From Cellulomonas fimi (GTDB lineage: Bacteria > Actinomycetota > Actinomycetes > Actinomycetales > Cellulomonadaceae), in contig NZ_JAPESW010000031.1 in assembly GCF_028527925.1 (NCBI RefSeq), positions 1 through 43,414 on the forward strand: a stretch of 43,414 nt of DNA, written 5' to 3'. This document shows, one piece after another, positions 16,982 through 25,439 of the stretch. The position numbers were made by a program, and so were the translations under genes. Below the pieces are notes generated by a model. It saw nothing but the letters and a program-made list of their open reading frames with translations, ran no database searches and was not told the DNA's origin. The stretch's first letter is position 1, and every line of letters begins with the position of its first letter.

Positions 16982-18610
16982 TCAGCGGCCGAAGACGACG
17001 TACTCCTGCCCCTCGCCGTCGTCGGTCATGACGCCGAGCACGAGCCGGCCGCTCGTCGACGCGTTCCACATGACCTGGTCGACGGCGGGTGCGGCGGTCT
17101 CCGTCGGTCCCGGCGTCGGGGCCGGGCCCGGCACGACGACGCGCCCGTCACCCTGCGGCTGCACGTGCGCCGACCACACCGGCTCGCCGCGGAAGGAGAT
17201 CGCGTCGAGCTGCGCCCCGCGCGCGGCCAGGATCACGCGCCCGTCGGTCAGCAGCTGGTACATCGAGCTGTCGTCGCTGGGCACGGCCAGACGCCACCGC
17301 ACGCGCCCGGTCCGCGCGTCGACGGCGACGACCTCGTCGGACGTGCGCGCCACGACCAGGCCGTCGACGGCGATCGCCGTCTGGACGTCCAGACCGGGCA
17401 CCTCCCAGCGGACCGAGCCGTCGGGCTCGCGCAGCCGCGCGACGCTGCCGTCGGGCTCGTCACTCGGGAGGGTCTCGCCGCCGCGTGTGCGCGTCACGGT
17501 CGGCGACGCGGCCGTCCCGGTCAGCAGCGCGTCACCGAGGGTGCCGTCGTCGACGCCCACCCACTCCCGGTGGTCGCCGTCGAGCGACACCTCGGTCCCG
17601 TCGGTCAGCACGAGCATCTCGGCGCGCTGCCCGCCCGGTCCGACCTGCGGCCGACCGGAGTCCGCGACGAGGACGGCGCCGCCCGGCAGCAGTGTCGCGC
17701 CGCCCCACCCGCCGCGCGTCCCCTCGAGCGTGAGGAGCGTCCGCCCGTCGTCGGCGGACAGCACCCAGCCGGCGTACTCCGGGGCGTCCGCGACCAGCAC
17801 CCGGTCGTCGACGACCAGGACGGACAGGTACGTCTCCTCGCCCACCTCGACCAGGTCGAGCGTGCGCGTCCATCGCGGAGTGCCGTCCCATCCGGTCGCG
17901 TCCAGCGTCACGCGCGTGCCGTCCAGCGTGCCGACCACCATCCCCCACGGCCCGGTCCCGAGCGAGGCACCCGCCGGGACGTCGGTACGGCGGAGCACGC
18001 TCCCGTCGGCCCCGTCGACCTCGACCACGACGGCCAGGTCCGTCCACAGCGCGTCCGGCGTCGCGTCGGCGGCCGGCGGGACCTGCCACCGCAGCACGCA
18101 CCGCACGCTCGTCGCGTCCGCGCTCTCCGGTTCGGAGCACCAGGCGTCGGAGTGGACGGCTCCGGGCTGCGGTGTTGGCAGCGTCGTCTCCCAGACGACC
18201 TCCGCGGTGGACGGGTCCACCCCCGCGAGGCGAGCCTCCCCCGTGCCGGCCCCCTCGCCGCCGCTCACGAGGAGGCCGGAGACGGACACGCCGCGGCCGA
18301 GGAACGCGGCCACGACCGGCGGCGCACCCTCCTCCCACGACCAGCTCCCCTCCAGGAAGACCGGGAACGCGGGGTCGACGGGGTCCAGGACGAACGGGAC
18401 GTCCGCGAGCGCGGCGGCGCGCGCGTCGTCCTGCGCCCGCACGCGCTGGTCGCTCACGAGCTGGTAGCCGACGAGCGCGACGACCACCGCTGCCCCCGCG
18501 GCGAGCCAGCGCGGCCGACGCCGGACGCGGTCGAGGAACGACGGCGTGTGCTCGACGTCGGACGCGGGCGCGGGTGCGCCGTCGGTCTCGACCAGCTCGA
18601 CGTCGCGCAT
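16982..18610 (-). CDS. Membrane-anchored PQQ-like beta-propeller protein
   Basis: Starting at ATG 18610, the 542-residue protein has a short cytosolic N-terminus, one membrane helix (about residues 35-52, RWLAAGAAVVVALVGYQLV) and a long extracytoplasmic part. Several blades match the PQQ/WD40-like pattern, such as ARLAGVDPSTAEVVWETTLP and DEVVAVDARTGRVRWRLAVP. This type of repeat forms scaffolds; no catalytic or cofactor residues of true quinoprotein dehydrogenases are evident. A Pro/Thr segment (GPAPTPGPTETAAPA) precedes the last 40 residues. An ORF extending upstream to 18730 lacks coding character. The role is unknown. Confidence 0.75.
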   Translation of the reverse strand: MRDVELVETDGAPAPASDVEHTPSFLDRVRRRPRWLAAGAAVVVALVGYQLVSDQRVRAQDDARAAALADVPFVLDPVDPAFPVFLEGSWSWEEGAPPVVAAFLGRGVSVSGLLVSGGEGAGTGEARLAGVDPSTAEVVWETTLPTPQPGAVHSDAWCSEPESADATSVRCVLRWQVPPAADATPDALWTDLAVVVEVDGADGSVLRRTDVPAGASLGTGPWGMVVGTLDGTRVTLDATGWDGTPRWTRTLDLVEVGEETYLSVLVVDDRVLVADAPEYAGWVLSADDGRTLLTLEGTRGGWGGATLLPGGAVLVADSGRPQVGPGGQRAEMLVLTDGTEVSLDGDHREWVGVDDGTLGDALLTGTAASPTVTRTRGGETLPSDEPDGSVARLREPDGSVRWEVPGLDVQTAIAVDGLVVARTSDEVVAVDARTGRVRWRLAVPSDDSSMYQLLTDGRVILAARGAQLDAISFRGEPVWSAHVQPQGDGRVVVPGPAPTPGPTETAAPAVDQVMWNASTSGRLVLGVMTDDGEGQEYVVFGR

Positions 18611-18686
18611 CGTCACGCGCGCGACGCTACTCGTCGCGCTGCGCCCACCGCCGGGATTCGACGGGTCGCGTCCGGACGACGCCGCC

Positions 18687-19397
18687 CTACCCCGACGCGG
18701 CAGCGCGTGCCGCCACCGGCTCGCGCGCACCGCCCACCCGGGGCACGGGCACCGGCATCGCGGCGTCCCGCCCCGCGCGGCGCGCCAGCGCCTCGCACGT
18801 GCCGACGGCGTCCGTCAGCATCGCGACGAGCGCGTCGTCCGCGTCCGGCGCCGCCGCGACCGTCGCGACCGACACCTCGACGATCCGGCGCGTCAGCCCG
18901 CGCACGTGCCGCGGCACGCCCATGGCGCGCGTGAACCGCTCGGCCCACACGACGTCGCGGTGAGGCAGCGTCGCGAGCCGGTCGGCGGTCTCGGGTCGAC
19001 GCTCCGTCGGCGCCCGGCCGTCCGAGGACGCGAGCAGGTGGTCGAGCGTGAGCAGCGCGACGACCAGGTCGCGCCGGTCGGGCGAACCCGTCACCCGCAG
19101 CGCGTGCCGCACGGTCACGGACGCGATCTCCAGCGACCACTGCCCGTCGTCGCTGCGCAGGCCGACGAGCGTCGGGACGAGGTGCGCGAGCGCAGCCCGC
19201 GCGCGGTCGCCCACGAGGTCGTTGACCGACCGGGTCACGTGAGCGAGGAGCGGGTGCGTGCACGCCGGGTGGTCGCTCCACCGCTCACCGGCGAGCAGGC
19301 TCGCCCACTCCATGGCGCAACCGCCGTCGCGCGGGTTCCGGTGACGCCCGGTGGACAGCACCGGCAGCGCGTCAGGGAACGAGGTCGTCGTGAGCAC
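18687..19397 (-). CDS. Conserved actinobacterial protein of unknown function
   Basis: This 236-residue helical protein has no membrane segment. Conserved-looking blocks are TGRHRNPRDGGCAMEWASLLAGERWSDHPACTHPLLA near the N-terminus and a helical core containing RDLVVALLTLDHLLAS. The pattern NPRDGGCAMEWASLLAGE is one I associate with uncharacterised actinobacterial proteins. I place the start at GTG 19397, because GGAGG lies eight bases before it; a GTG at 19406 overlaps that ribosome binding site. It diverges from the aldo/keto reductase pair. Confidence 0.6.
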   Translation of the reverse strand: MLTTTSFPDALPVLSTGRHRNPRDGGCAMEWASLLAGERWSDHPACTHPLLAHVTRSVNDLVGDRARAALAHLVPTLVGLRSDDGQWSLEIASVTVRHALRVTGSPDRRDLVVALLTLDHLLASSDGRAPTERRPETADRLATLPHRDVVWAERFTRAMGVPRHVRGLTRRIVEVSVATVAAAPDADDALVAMLTDAVGTCEALARRAGRDAAMPVPVPRVGGAREPVAARAAASG

Positions 19398-19562
19398 GTC
19401 GATCACCTCCGACCGGACGGGATGCCGTCAGTGTCCGTCCGGCCGCCGCGCGTGGCAACAGCCGCCGCACCCGACGAACCGGCGGGCGCGGCACGCCCGA
19501 CCTACGCTCGGAGCCGGGCGAACCGCTCGACCGAGACGTCGGACCAGAGGAAGACAGCACTC

Positions 19563-20435
19563 ATGCAGACACGCAGCATCGGCGACCGCCAGGTCAGTGC
19601 GATCGGGCTCGGCGGCATGCCGATGTCGATCGAGGGCCGGCCCGACGAGGACCGCTCGATCGCCACCATCCACGCGGCGCTCGACGCGGGCGTGACGCTC
19701 ATCGACACCGCGGACTCCTACCACCGCGACGCGGGCGAGGTCGGGCACAACGAGGAGCTCATCGCGAAGGCCCTGCGCTCCTACGGCGGCGACACGTCGG
19801 ACGTCCTCGTCGCCACCAAGGGCGGTCACCTCCGCCCCGGCGACGGCTCGTGGACGCAGAACGGCGACCCCGACTACCTGAAGACCGCCGCGAAGGAGTC
19901 CGTCCGGCGGCTCGGCGTCGACGCGATCGGCCTCTACCAGTTCCACCGCCCCGACCCTTCGGTGCCGTACGCGGACTCGGTCGGCGCGATCCGCGACCTG
20001 CTCGACGCGGGCGTCATCCAGATGGCCGGGATCTCCAACGCCGACCCGCAGCAGATCCGCGAGGCGGACGACATCCTCGGCGGCCGGCTGGTCAGCGTGC
20101 AGAACCAGTTCTCCCCGCGCTTCCGCTCGTCGCTGCCCGAGCTCGAGCTGTGCGCGGAGCTCGGCATCGCGTTCCTCCCGTGGAGCCCGCTCGGCGGCAT
20201 CTCGCTCGCCCGCTCCGGCGAGCTCGGCGCCGAGTTCGCGCCCTTCCTCGAGGTCGCGGCCGACCACGGCGTCTCCCCGTTCCAGGTCACGCTGGCGTGG
20301 GAGCTCGCGCTCGCGCCGGTCGTCATCCCGATCCCGGGGGCGTCCCGGCCCGAGTCGATCCGGGACTCCGCCGAGGCGGCCTCCCTGACCCTCACGCCCG
20401 ACGAGGTCGCGCGGCTGTCCGCCGCCGGCGCCTGA
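19563..20435 (+). CDS. Aldo/keto reductase (first of tandem pair)
   Basis: This 290-residue NADP(H)-dependent oxidoreductase has a TIM barrel. The catalytic tetrad is visible: Asp48 and Tyr53 (DTADSYH), Lys86 (VATKGG) and His128 (YQFHRPD). The cofactor-binding C-terminus reads VVIPIPGASRPESIRDS. It resembles general stress or plant-pathogen-response AKRs of the AKR11-13 type. The pair with the next gene (21-base gap, no terminator) suggests a shared pathway; the substrate is unknown. Confidence 0.88.
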   Translation: MQTRSIGDRQVSAIGLGGMPMSIEGRPDEDRSIATIHAALDAGVTLIDTADSYHRDAGEVGHNEELIAKALRSYGGDTSDVLVATKGGHLRPGDGSWTQNGDPDYLKTAAKESVRRLGVDAIGLYQFHRPDPSVPYADSVGAIRDLLDAGVIQMAGISNADPQQIREADDILGGRLVSVQNQFSPRFRSSLPELELCAELGIAFLPWSPLGGISLARSGELGAEFAPFLEVAADHGVSPFQVTLAWELALAPVVIPIPGASRPESIRDSAEAASLTLTPDEVARLSAAGA

Positions 20436-20456
20436 GCCCCAGGGAGTCGATCCGCG

Positions 20457-21389
20457 GTGAAGACCTTCACGCTCCCGGGCACCGACATCGTCGCCCCGAA
20501 CGTCGTCCTGGGGCTCATGCGCATCCAGGACAAGACCGACGACGAGGTCCGCACGCTCGTGCGCACGGCCCGCGACGCCGGCATCACGTTCCTCGACCAC
20601 GCCGACGTGTACGGGTCGTCCCTGCACGGCTGCGAACGCCGGTTCGCCGAGGCGATGCGCCTGACCCCGTCCGAGCGCGCCGAGCTCGTCCTCCAGACGA
20701 AGTGCGGCATCGTCCCGGACGGCCCGTACTTCGACTTCTCCTACGAGCACATCGTCGAGTCGGTGCACGGGTCGCTCGAGGCCCTCGGGACCGACTACCT
20801 CGACATCCTGCTGCTGCACCGGCCGGACGCCCTGGTCGAGCCCGACGAGGTCGCCCGCGCGTTCGACGAGCTCGCGGACGCCGGCAAGGTGCGGGCGTTC
20901 GGCGTCTCGAACCACACCCCCGGCCAGATCGAGCTGCTGCGTCGATCCGTCCGGCAGCCGCTCGTGGCCAACCAGCTCCAGCTCTCCGTGACGCACGCGT
21001 CGCTCGTCGCGCAGGGCGTCGCGGCGAACATGGTCGGGCTCGACCAGTCGATCAGCCGCGACGTCGGCGTCCTCGACTACTGCCGGCTGAACGACATCAC
21101 CGTGCAGGCGTGGTCGCCGTTCCAGGCGGGCTTCTTCACCGGCCCGTTCCTCGGCTCGCCCGAGTACGCCGAGCTCGACGCGGTGATCGACCGCCTCGCG
21201 GCCCGGTACGACGTGCCGCCGATCGCGATCGCGACCGCGTGGATCACGCGCCACCCCGCCGGGATGCAGGTGGTCCTCGGCACCACGACGCCCGAGCGGG
21301 TCACCGGCGCGGCCCTCGGGTCGGACATCCCGCTCACGCGCGCCGAGTGGTACGAGATGTTCCGCGCCGCGGGGCACACCGTCCCCTGA
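20457..21389 (+). CDS. Aldo/keto reductase, YdhF-like (second of tandem pair)
   Basis: This 310-residue AKR starts at GTG, with AGGGAG about twelve bases upstream. The tetrad is Asp47, Tyr52 (DHADVYG), Lys82 (LQTKCG) and His121 (LLLHRPD). The sequence around GLMRIQDKTDDEVRTLVRTARDAGITFLDHADVYG and LDQSISRDVGVLDYCRLNDITVQAWSPFQAGFF is typical of the YdhF branch. It differs clearly from the upstream paralogue, so this is not a recent duplication. A stable hairpin follows the stop. Confidence 0.88.
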   Translation: MKTFTLPGTDIVAPNVVLGLMRIQDKTDDEVRTLVRTARDAGITFLDHADVYGSSLHGCERRFAEAMRLTPSERAELVLQTKCGIVPDGPYFDFSYEHIVESVHGSLEALGTDYLDILLLHRPDALVEPDEVARAFDELADAGKVRAFGVSNHTPGQIELLRRSVRQPLVANQLQLSVTHASLVAQGVAANMVGLDQSISRDVGVLDYCRLNDITVQAWSPFQAGFFTGPFLGSPEYAELDAVIDRLAARYDVPPIAIATAWITRHPAGMQVVLGTTTPERVTGAALGSDIPLTRAEWYEMFRAAGHTVP

Positions 21390-21391
21390 CG

Positions 21392-21441
21392 CCCGGGCCG
21401 CGCACGGTGCACCGGTCCGCCGGTCGCCGTGCGCGTCCGGG
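21392..21441 (+). terminator. Two-part hairpin terminator after the aldo/keto reductase pair
   Basis: Nine-base arms 21399-21407 and 21427-21435 enclose a second stem (ACCGG/CCGGT with loop TCCG). An outer CCCGG/CCGGG stem extends it. It begins three bases past the stop. Confidence 0.65.
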
Positions 21442-21496
21442 ACACATGACCCGTCGGCGGTCATGCCGGCCGTGCGCCGGATTCCGTCGACCGAGA

Positions 21497-22447
21497 TCAG
21501 CAGCTGCGTTCGGGCACCGATCCCGGCCCGCAGACCGGCGGGTCCGCCGGGGGAGCGGAGTCGGCCGGTCCCTGCGACAGGACCGTCATCCGGTAGACGA
21601 CCGTGTCGTCGGAGTCGAAGGACACCTCCTCCAGCAGGTCGCCGGTCGCGCGGTCGATGATGTAGCGCTCCCGGGACCAGCCGTCCTCGGTCATGTCCCG
21701 CTCGACCGCGACGCCGGGGCGTCCCGTCGAGTCCGTGACGTCGCCGACGAGCACGACGCCGGGGATCCGCGACGCGACCGTCCACAGGACCGCGCGCAGC
21801 GCCGGCGGCGCGGGCGTCTCTCGCTGCAGCTCGCCGATGTCCGACCACAGCTGGCTGTCCGGGTCGGGACCGTGGCCCTCGCCCATGTTGCGGAGGGCGT
21901 GCTCGAGCTCGGTCGGGTCCGTCGGGAGGGCGTAGAGACCAGCCCAGTCGACGTAGGCGAAGATCGCGGGGCCGACGCCAACGGTGTAGACGCCGTCTGC
22001 TCCGCTGAGCTCGGGGCCGACGTCGAACGCGAAGGTGTCCTGGATCGCACTGTCGGCGATCCGGCCTCGCCACATCTGACGCGGGTACGTCACGCCGTCG
22101 TACTCCTGCGTCGAGACGACGTGCCAGTACGCGGCATCGGGCCACCCACCGGCCTGGTCGCCTGCCGCAGCTGCGGCGGAGACGAGCACGGCCGCCGCCT
22201 CCGCGCTCTCGAGCCGTCCACCGCCGAGGTCGACGGTGGGCGCGATGACGAGCGCCGCTGCTGCGGCGACCGAGACGAACGAGGCCGCAGCGACGCGACG
22301 GCGGCGCTTCGCCCGCCGGATCACGTGCACCCGCTGAGAAGCGGTTCGCACCTCCGCGTCGACTCGTGCGGCAGCGCGCGCGAGAGCCTCGTCGGACAGC
22401 ACAGAGGGCCGAGGAGCGGTCTCCGCGAGGAGGGTGGACAGGTCCAT
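21497..22447 (-). CDS. CU044_5270-type membrane protein, partner of the truncated sigma factor
   Basis: This 316-residue protein starts at ATG 22447, two bases after the sigma-factor fragment's stop. A cytosolic N-terminus (SDEALARAAARVDAEVR, then RRAKRRRR) leads to one membrane helix (about 52-70), and the rest is extracytoplasmic. The C-terminal domain has the pattern typical of CU044_5270 proteins: YWHVVSTQEYDG, LPTDPTELEHALRN, RAVLWTVASRIPGVVLVGDVTDSTGRPGVAVER and ERYIIDRATGDLLEE. Such proteins are commonly encoded right after an ECF sigma factor and may act as its regulator. The C-terminal Cys pair (VCGPGSVPERSC) is outside the membrane. Confidence 0.75.
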   Translation of the reverse strand: MDLSTLLAETAPRPSVLSDEALARAAARVDAEVRTASQRVHVIRRAKRRRRVAAASFVSVAAAAALVIAPTVDLGGGRLESAEAAAVLVSAAAAAGDQAGGWPDAAYWHVVSTQEYDGVTYPRQMWRGRIADSAIQDTFAFDVGPELSGADGVYTVGVGPAIFAYVDWAGLYALPTDPTELEHALRNMGEGHGPDPDSQLWSDIGELQRETPAPPALRAVLWTVASRIPGVVLVGDVTDSTGRPGVAVERDMTEDGWSRERYIIDRATGDLLEEVSFDSDDTVVYRMTVLSQGPADSAPPADPPVCGPGSVPERSC

Positions 22448-22449
22448 GA

Positions 22450-22692
22450 TCAGCTCCTTGGTTCCACGACGAGGGAATCGAGAACGGCCTGGGCCCGGCG
22501 GCGCGCCCGCGAGAGTCGGGCCCGCGCGGCCTCGGCGGTGATCCCGAGGACGGCGGCCGACTCTGCTGGTGACAGGCCGTCCCACGCCACGAGCAGCAGC
22601 ACGTCCCGCTCGTCCGACGTCAGCGCGGACAGCACCTGCCTGAGCTCGTTGCGGCGACCCACGGCGTCGACGCGCTCATCGACCGCGGCCGG
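22450..22692 (-). pseudogene. ECF sigma factor reduced to region 4
   Basis: The frame encodes VDERVDAVGRRNELRQVL, then a clear sigma-70 region 4: LTSDERDVLLLVAWDGLSPAESAAVLGITAEAARARLSRARRRA. The helix-turn-helix that reads the -35 element is intact, but region 2, which binds core enzyme and the -10, is absent. Upstream of about 22692 the sequence stops resembling a sigma factor, and tRNA-Ser begins 150 bases further on. The only in-frame start is the GTG at 22662, giving 70 residues. I interpret it as a decayed gene whose 5' part was lost, possibly by recombination at the tRNA. A short functional region-4 protein is less likely. Confidence 0.7.
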
Positions 22693-22768
22693 GCACAGCC
22701 CTCGGCGACCGCAGACCCGGGTGCACAGCAGCGTGCCGGTCGAGACACAGGTCAGGCCGCGAACAGCA

Positions 22769-22799
22769 ACGCCCGCCCGAGGAAGCCCCGGACGGGCGT
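22769..22799 (-). terminator. Terminator of tRNA-Ser(GCU)
   Basis: Seven-base arms ACGCCCG (22769-22775) and CGGGCGT (22793-22799) pair, with extra pairing inside. On the minus strand it is followed by TTGCTGTTC. It lies 43 bases after the tRNA. Confidence 0.6.
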
Positions 22800-22841
22800 C
22801 ACAACCAGCTCACTGTCGATAGCTGCGCGAGCTACCCGGAG

Positions 22842-22930
22842 CGGAGACGGTGGGATTTGAACCCACGGAAGGGTTGCCCCTTCACGACCTTAGCAGGGTC
22901 GCGCACTAGACCTGGCTATGCGACGTCTCC
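22842..22930 (-). tRNA. tRNA-Ser(GCU)
   Basis: This is an 89-nt class II tRNA with a long variable arm. The acceptor stem is GGAGACG/CGTCTCC and the discriminator G. The anticodon stem GACC/GGTC encloses CTGCTAA (anticodon GCT). The T loop is GTTCAAATCCC. CCA is not encoded. Confidence 0.95.
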
Positions 22931-22941
22931 AAGTGCAGCAC

Positions 22942-22971
22942 AGGGTACCTGGCGCGCCGACCGGGCGGCAA
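22942..22971 (-). promoter_or_regulatory. Likely promoter of tRNA-Ser(GCU)
   Basis: On the minus strand, TTGCCG (22966-22971) and TACCCT (22942-22947) are 18 bases apart. The -10 ends 12 bases before the mature tRNA, so the 5' leader would be short. Spacing equals that proposed for tRNA-Arg. Confidence 0.45.
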
Positions 22972-23050
22972 AGCGTGCGCTGACCAGCGGCGGGACCGGT
23001 GCGCGGGCGGCCGCTCACGCGTGTGGGCGGGTGTGCCGATACTCCTCTCC

Positions 23051-24085
23051 GTGAGCACCACCTCGAGAGCACGGGGTCGGCGCCGGGCCCTGGCGGCCTG
23101 CGTCGGCGCCCTCGTCGTCGCCCTCTCCGCGTGCGGTCCGCTCGACGCGACCGCACCCGCCGGAGGGGCCGCTGCCGAGGCGGGAGCGCCGGCTCCCGCG
23201 CCCGCGCAGGGTCCCGTGGCAGGGGCGCCCGTCGACGGCGTGCCCGGGCAGACGGCGCTCGCGACGCTCGGGCTGCTCGCGGTCAAGGGCCGCGCCCCGA
23301 GGACCGGGTACGACCGGGACCTGTTCGCGTACCGGCAGGTCGACCTCGACGGCAACGGGTGCGACACCCGGAACGACGTCCTCCGACGTGACCTGACGGG
23401 CGTCGTCCTCAAACCCGGGACACAGGACTGCGTCGTGCAGTCGGGCACGCTGGCCGACCCGTACTCGGGTACGTCGATCGCGTTCGTCCGCGGGGACTCC
23501 ACGTCGGCGGACGTGCAGATCGACCACGTCGTCGCGCTGTCGGACGCGTGGCAGAAGGGTGCGCAGCACCTCGACGACGCCGCGCGGCAGCGGCTGGGCA
23601 ACGACCCGCTCAACCTGCTCGCGGTGTCCGGCCCGCTCAACACGCAGAAGGGCGACGGTGACGCGGCGACGTGGCTGCCGCCGAACACCGCCTACCGGTG
23701 CGCGTACGTGGCGCGTCAGGTGGCCGTGAAGCACGCGTACGGGCTCTGGGTGACGGCTGCCGAGCGGGACGCGATCGCCGGGGTGCTCGCGTCGTGCCCG
23801 GACGAGCCGCTGCCCGCGGGCACGCCGCTGCCGCCCGAGCAGGCGGCCCCGGCACCCGTCGACCCGGCGCCCGTCGAGCCGGCCCCTGTCGACCCGGGCC
23901 CCGCGCCCGCTCCCGACGGGGGCGCGCCGGCGAGCCCGGGCAACGCGCGGAACTGCGCGGACTTCGCGACGTGGGCGGAGGCGCAGGCGTGGTTCGAGAC
24001 GTACCTGCCGCTGTACGGCGACGTCGCGGAGCTCGACGGCGACGACAACGGGGTGGCGTGCGAGCGGCTTCCGGGGGCGCCCTGA
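23051..24085 (+). CDS. Secreted HNH (DUF1524) nuclease lipoprotein with excalibur domain
   Basis: This 344-residue protein starts at GTG 23051 and has a lipobox LSAC (Cys28). An Ala/Pro-rich linker leads to a DUF1524/GmrSD-C-like domain with the His-Me finger motif: VQIDHVVALSDAWQKGAQ, then NDPLNLLAVSGPLNTQKGDGDAATWLPPN, where His, Asn and Lys match the family's catalytic and metal ligands. A Pro/Val linker precedes an excalibur domain (NCADFATWAEAQAWFE to LDGDDNGVACERL). Such proteins are likely extracellular DNA or RNA degraders anchored to the cell. The same window encodes a different nuclease-like lipoprotein ending in the same domain (15847-16920). Confidence 0.88.
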   Translation: MSTTSRARGRRRALAACVGALVVALSACGPLDATAPAGGAAAEAGAPAPAPAQGPVAGAPVDGVPGQTALATLGLLAVKGRAPRTGYDRDLFAYRQVDLDGNGCDTRNDVLRRDLTGVVLKPGTQDCVVQSGTLADPYSGTSIAFVRGDSTSADVQIDHVVALSDAWQKGAQHLDDAARQRLGNDPLNLLAVSGPLNTQKGDGDAATWLPPNTAYRCAYVARQVAVKHAYGLWVTAAERDAIAGVLASCPDEPLPAGTPLPPEQAAPAPVDPAPVEPAPVDPGPAPAPDGGAPASPGNARNCADFATWAEAQAWFETYLPLYGDVAELDGDDNGVACERLPGAP

Positions 24086-24115
24086 CGACAGCCTGACCGC
24101 CGGGTCGCTCGTCAC

Positions 24116-24135
24116 CCGCACGTGGACGCGTGCGG
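24116..24135. terminator. Short hairpin between convergent genes
   Basis: Seven-base arms CCGCACG and CGTGCGG enclose a six-base loop. It lies between the convergent stops of the nuclease and exporter genes and could serve both. Confidence 0.4.
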
Positions 24136-24146
24136 ACGGGCGGCGG

Positions 24147-25439
24147 TCAGCGCTCGAAGGCCCAGACCCGGTCGGTGAGCATGCGCGCGACGGCCAGGCC
24201 GATCGACAGCGCGACGACGACGAGCGCCGCCTGCACGCCGTACGCGAGCGCGGCGGTGGTCTGCCCGTCGGACAGGTGGAACACCGCGCGGTAGGCGGTG
24301 ACGCCGGGGACCATGATGACGACCGCGGGCACCGAGATCGTGATGCGCGGGACCTGCAGGCGCGGCGCGACGACCGCCGCGAGCAGACCGACGAGCAGCG
24401 CGACGAGCGCGGCGGCGGCCTGGACCACGACGCCCGCGTCGACGAGCTCGAGCCGGATCACGTTGGCGACCATGCCGACCGTCGCGGCGCCGACCGCCAT
24501 GCGCCACGGGCTGTTGAACATGAGCGCGAACCCGAGCACCCCGAGGAACGACGCGACGAACCGCAGCGCGAGCAGCAGGCCGCTGTCGAGGCCGAGCGGC
24601 GGCGGCGGGTCGGGCTGGAGGCCGACCACGCTCGACACCGCCCACACGGCGAGCGCGGCCGACGTGAGGATCATGAGCGCGTAGACGAGCCGCGCGACCC
24701 CCGCCGAGAAGTCGAGCTTGGCGAGGTCGAGCGCACCGGTCACCAGCGCGAACCCGGGGATGAGGAACAGGACCGCGGAGACGTACCCGGCCTCGTGCCG
24801 GACGCCGATCGCGCCGACCCCGTGCAGGACCGTGACGAACCCCAGGTACGTGAACGCGCCGAGCGCGGCGGCGAGCATCGTGACGCCGAACTGGTTGTAG
24901 CCGCGGTGCAGCAGCGCCCGACGAAGGGCCTGCCCGAGCGACGCGCCGACGAACACGCCGACGACCTCGACCGGGCCGCCGTTGTTGAGGAACGCGAACG
25001 CGGCGCACGCGATCCCGGACCACAGGGCGTTGAGCAGCGCCGGGTACAGCGGCGGGCGGGCGGCGATGTCGTCGAGCGCGGCGGTCGCCTCCTCGACGGT
25101 CGTCTCGACGCCGTCGCGCAGCTTGCGGCCCTCGAGGCGCGTGACGAGGGCCTCGAGCCGGGAGAGGCGGTCGGCGTTGATGCCGACGGACCGGACCTCG
25201 GTCACCTCGGTGCGGAACGACCGGCCCCGGTGCGACGTCGTCGTGATCTCCGTGAGGGTCACGTGCGCCTCGTGCCGGTCGATGCCGAGCGCGCGCGCCA
25301 TGCGGGCCATCGACGCCTTCACGCGGTACGACCCCGTCCCGGCAGACAGGCTCAGCCGGCCCACGCGCAGCGCGACGCCCGAGCGGCGGATGAGCTCGAG
25401 CTCGTCGTCGTCGGGTTCGGTCGGCACGAGGCCCATCAT
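24147..25439 (-). CDS. ThrE-family threonine/serine exporter
   Basis: This 430-residue protein combines both ThrE domains. The N-terminal part (about 20-270) carries the DUF1212 pattern: a soluble start with RVGRLSLSAGTGSYRVKASMARMARALG, the EVRSVGINADRLSRLEAL segment, then five helices including the FLIPGFALVTGALDLAKLDFSAG motif. The C-terminal part (about 285-430) is a DUF3815-like five-helix module, with SVPAVVIMVPGVTAYRAVFHL. ThrE exports threonine and serine by proton motive force in Corynebacterium. The gene overlaps the stop of the upstream rhomboid-like gene by four bases. Confidence 0.9.
   Translation of the reverse strand: MMGLVPTEPDDDELELIRRSGVALRVGRLSLSAGTGSYRVKASMARMARALGIDRHEAHVTLTEITTTSHRGRSFRTEVTEVRSVGINADRLSRLEALVTRLEGRKLRDGVETTVEEATAALDDIAARPPLYPALLNALWSGIACAAFAFLNNGGPVEVVGVFVGASLGQALRRALLHRGYNQFGVTMLAAALGAFTYLGFVTVLHGVGAIGVRHEAGYVSAVLFLIPGFALVTGALDLAKLDFSAGVARLVYALMILTSAALAVWAVSSVVGLQPDPPPPLGLDSGLLLALRFVASFLGVLGFALMFNSPWRMAVGAATVGMVANVIRLELVDAGVVVQAAAALVALLVGLLAAVVAPRLQVPRITISVPAVVIMVPGVTAYRAVFHLSDGQTTAALAYGVQAALVVVALSIGLAVARMLTDRVWAFER

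Noticed and set aside
18611..18730. A 40-residue upstream extension of the beta-propeller protein
   Set aside because: The added sequence is basic and low-complexity and overlaps the end of the next gene; ATG 18610 gives a normal single-pass membrane protein.
19428..22145. A 905-residue open frame antisense to the aldo/keto reductases
   Set aside because: The product is low-complexity Arg/Gly/Val sequence, typical of the mirror frame of high-GC genes. Both plus-strand reductases have full catalytic tetrads.
22448..22585. An N-terminal extension of the CU044_5270-type protein to 22585
   Set aside because: It runs through the sigma region 4 gene in another frame. The ATG at 22447 directly follows that gene's stop and has normal coding use after it.
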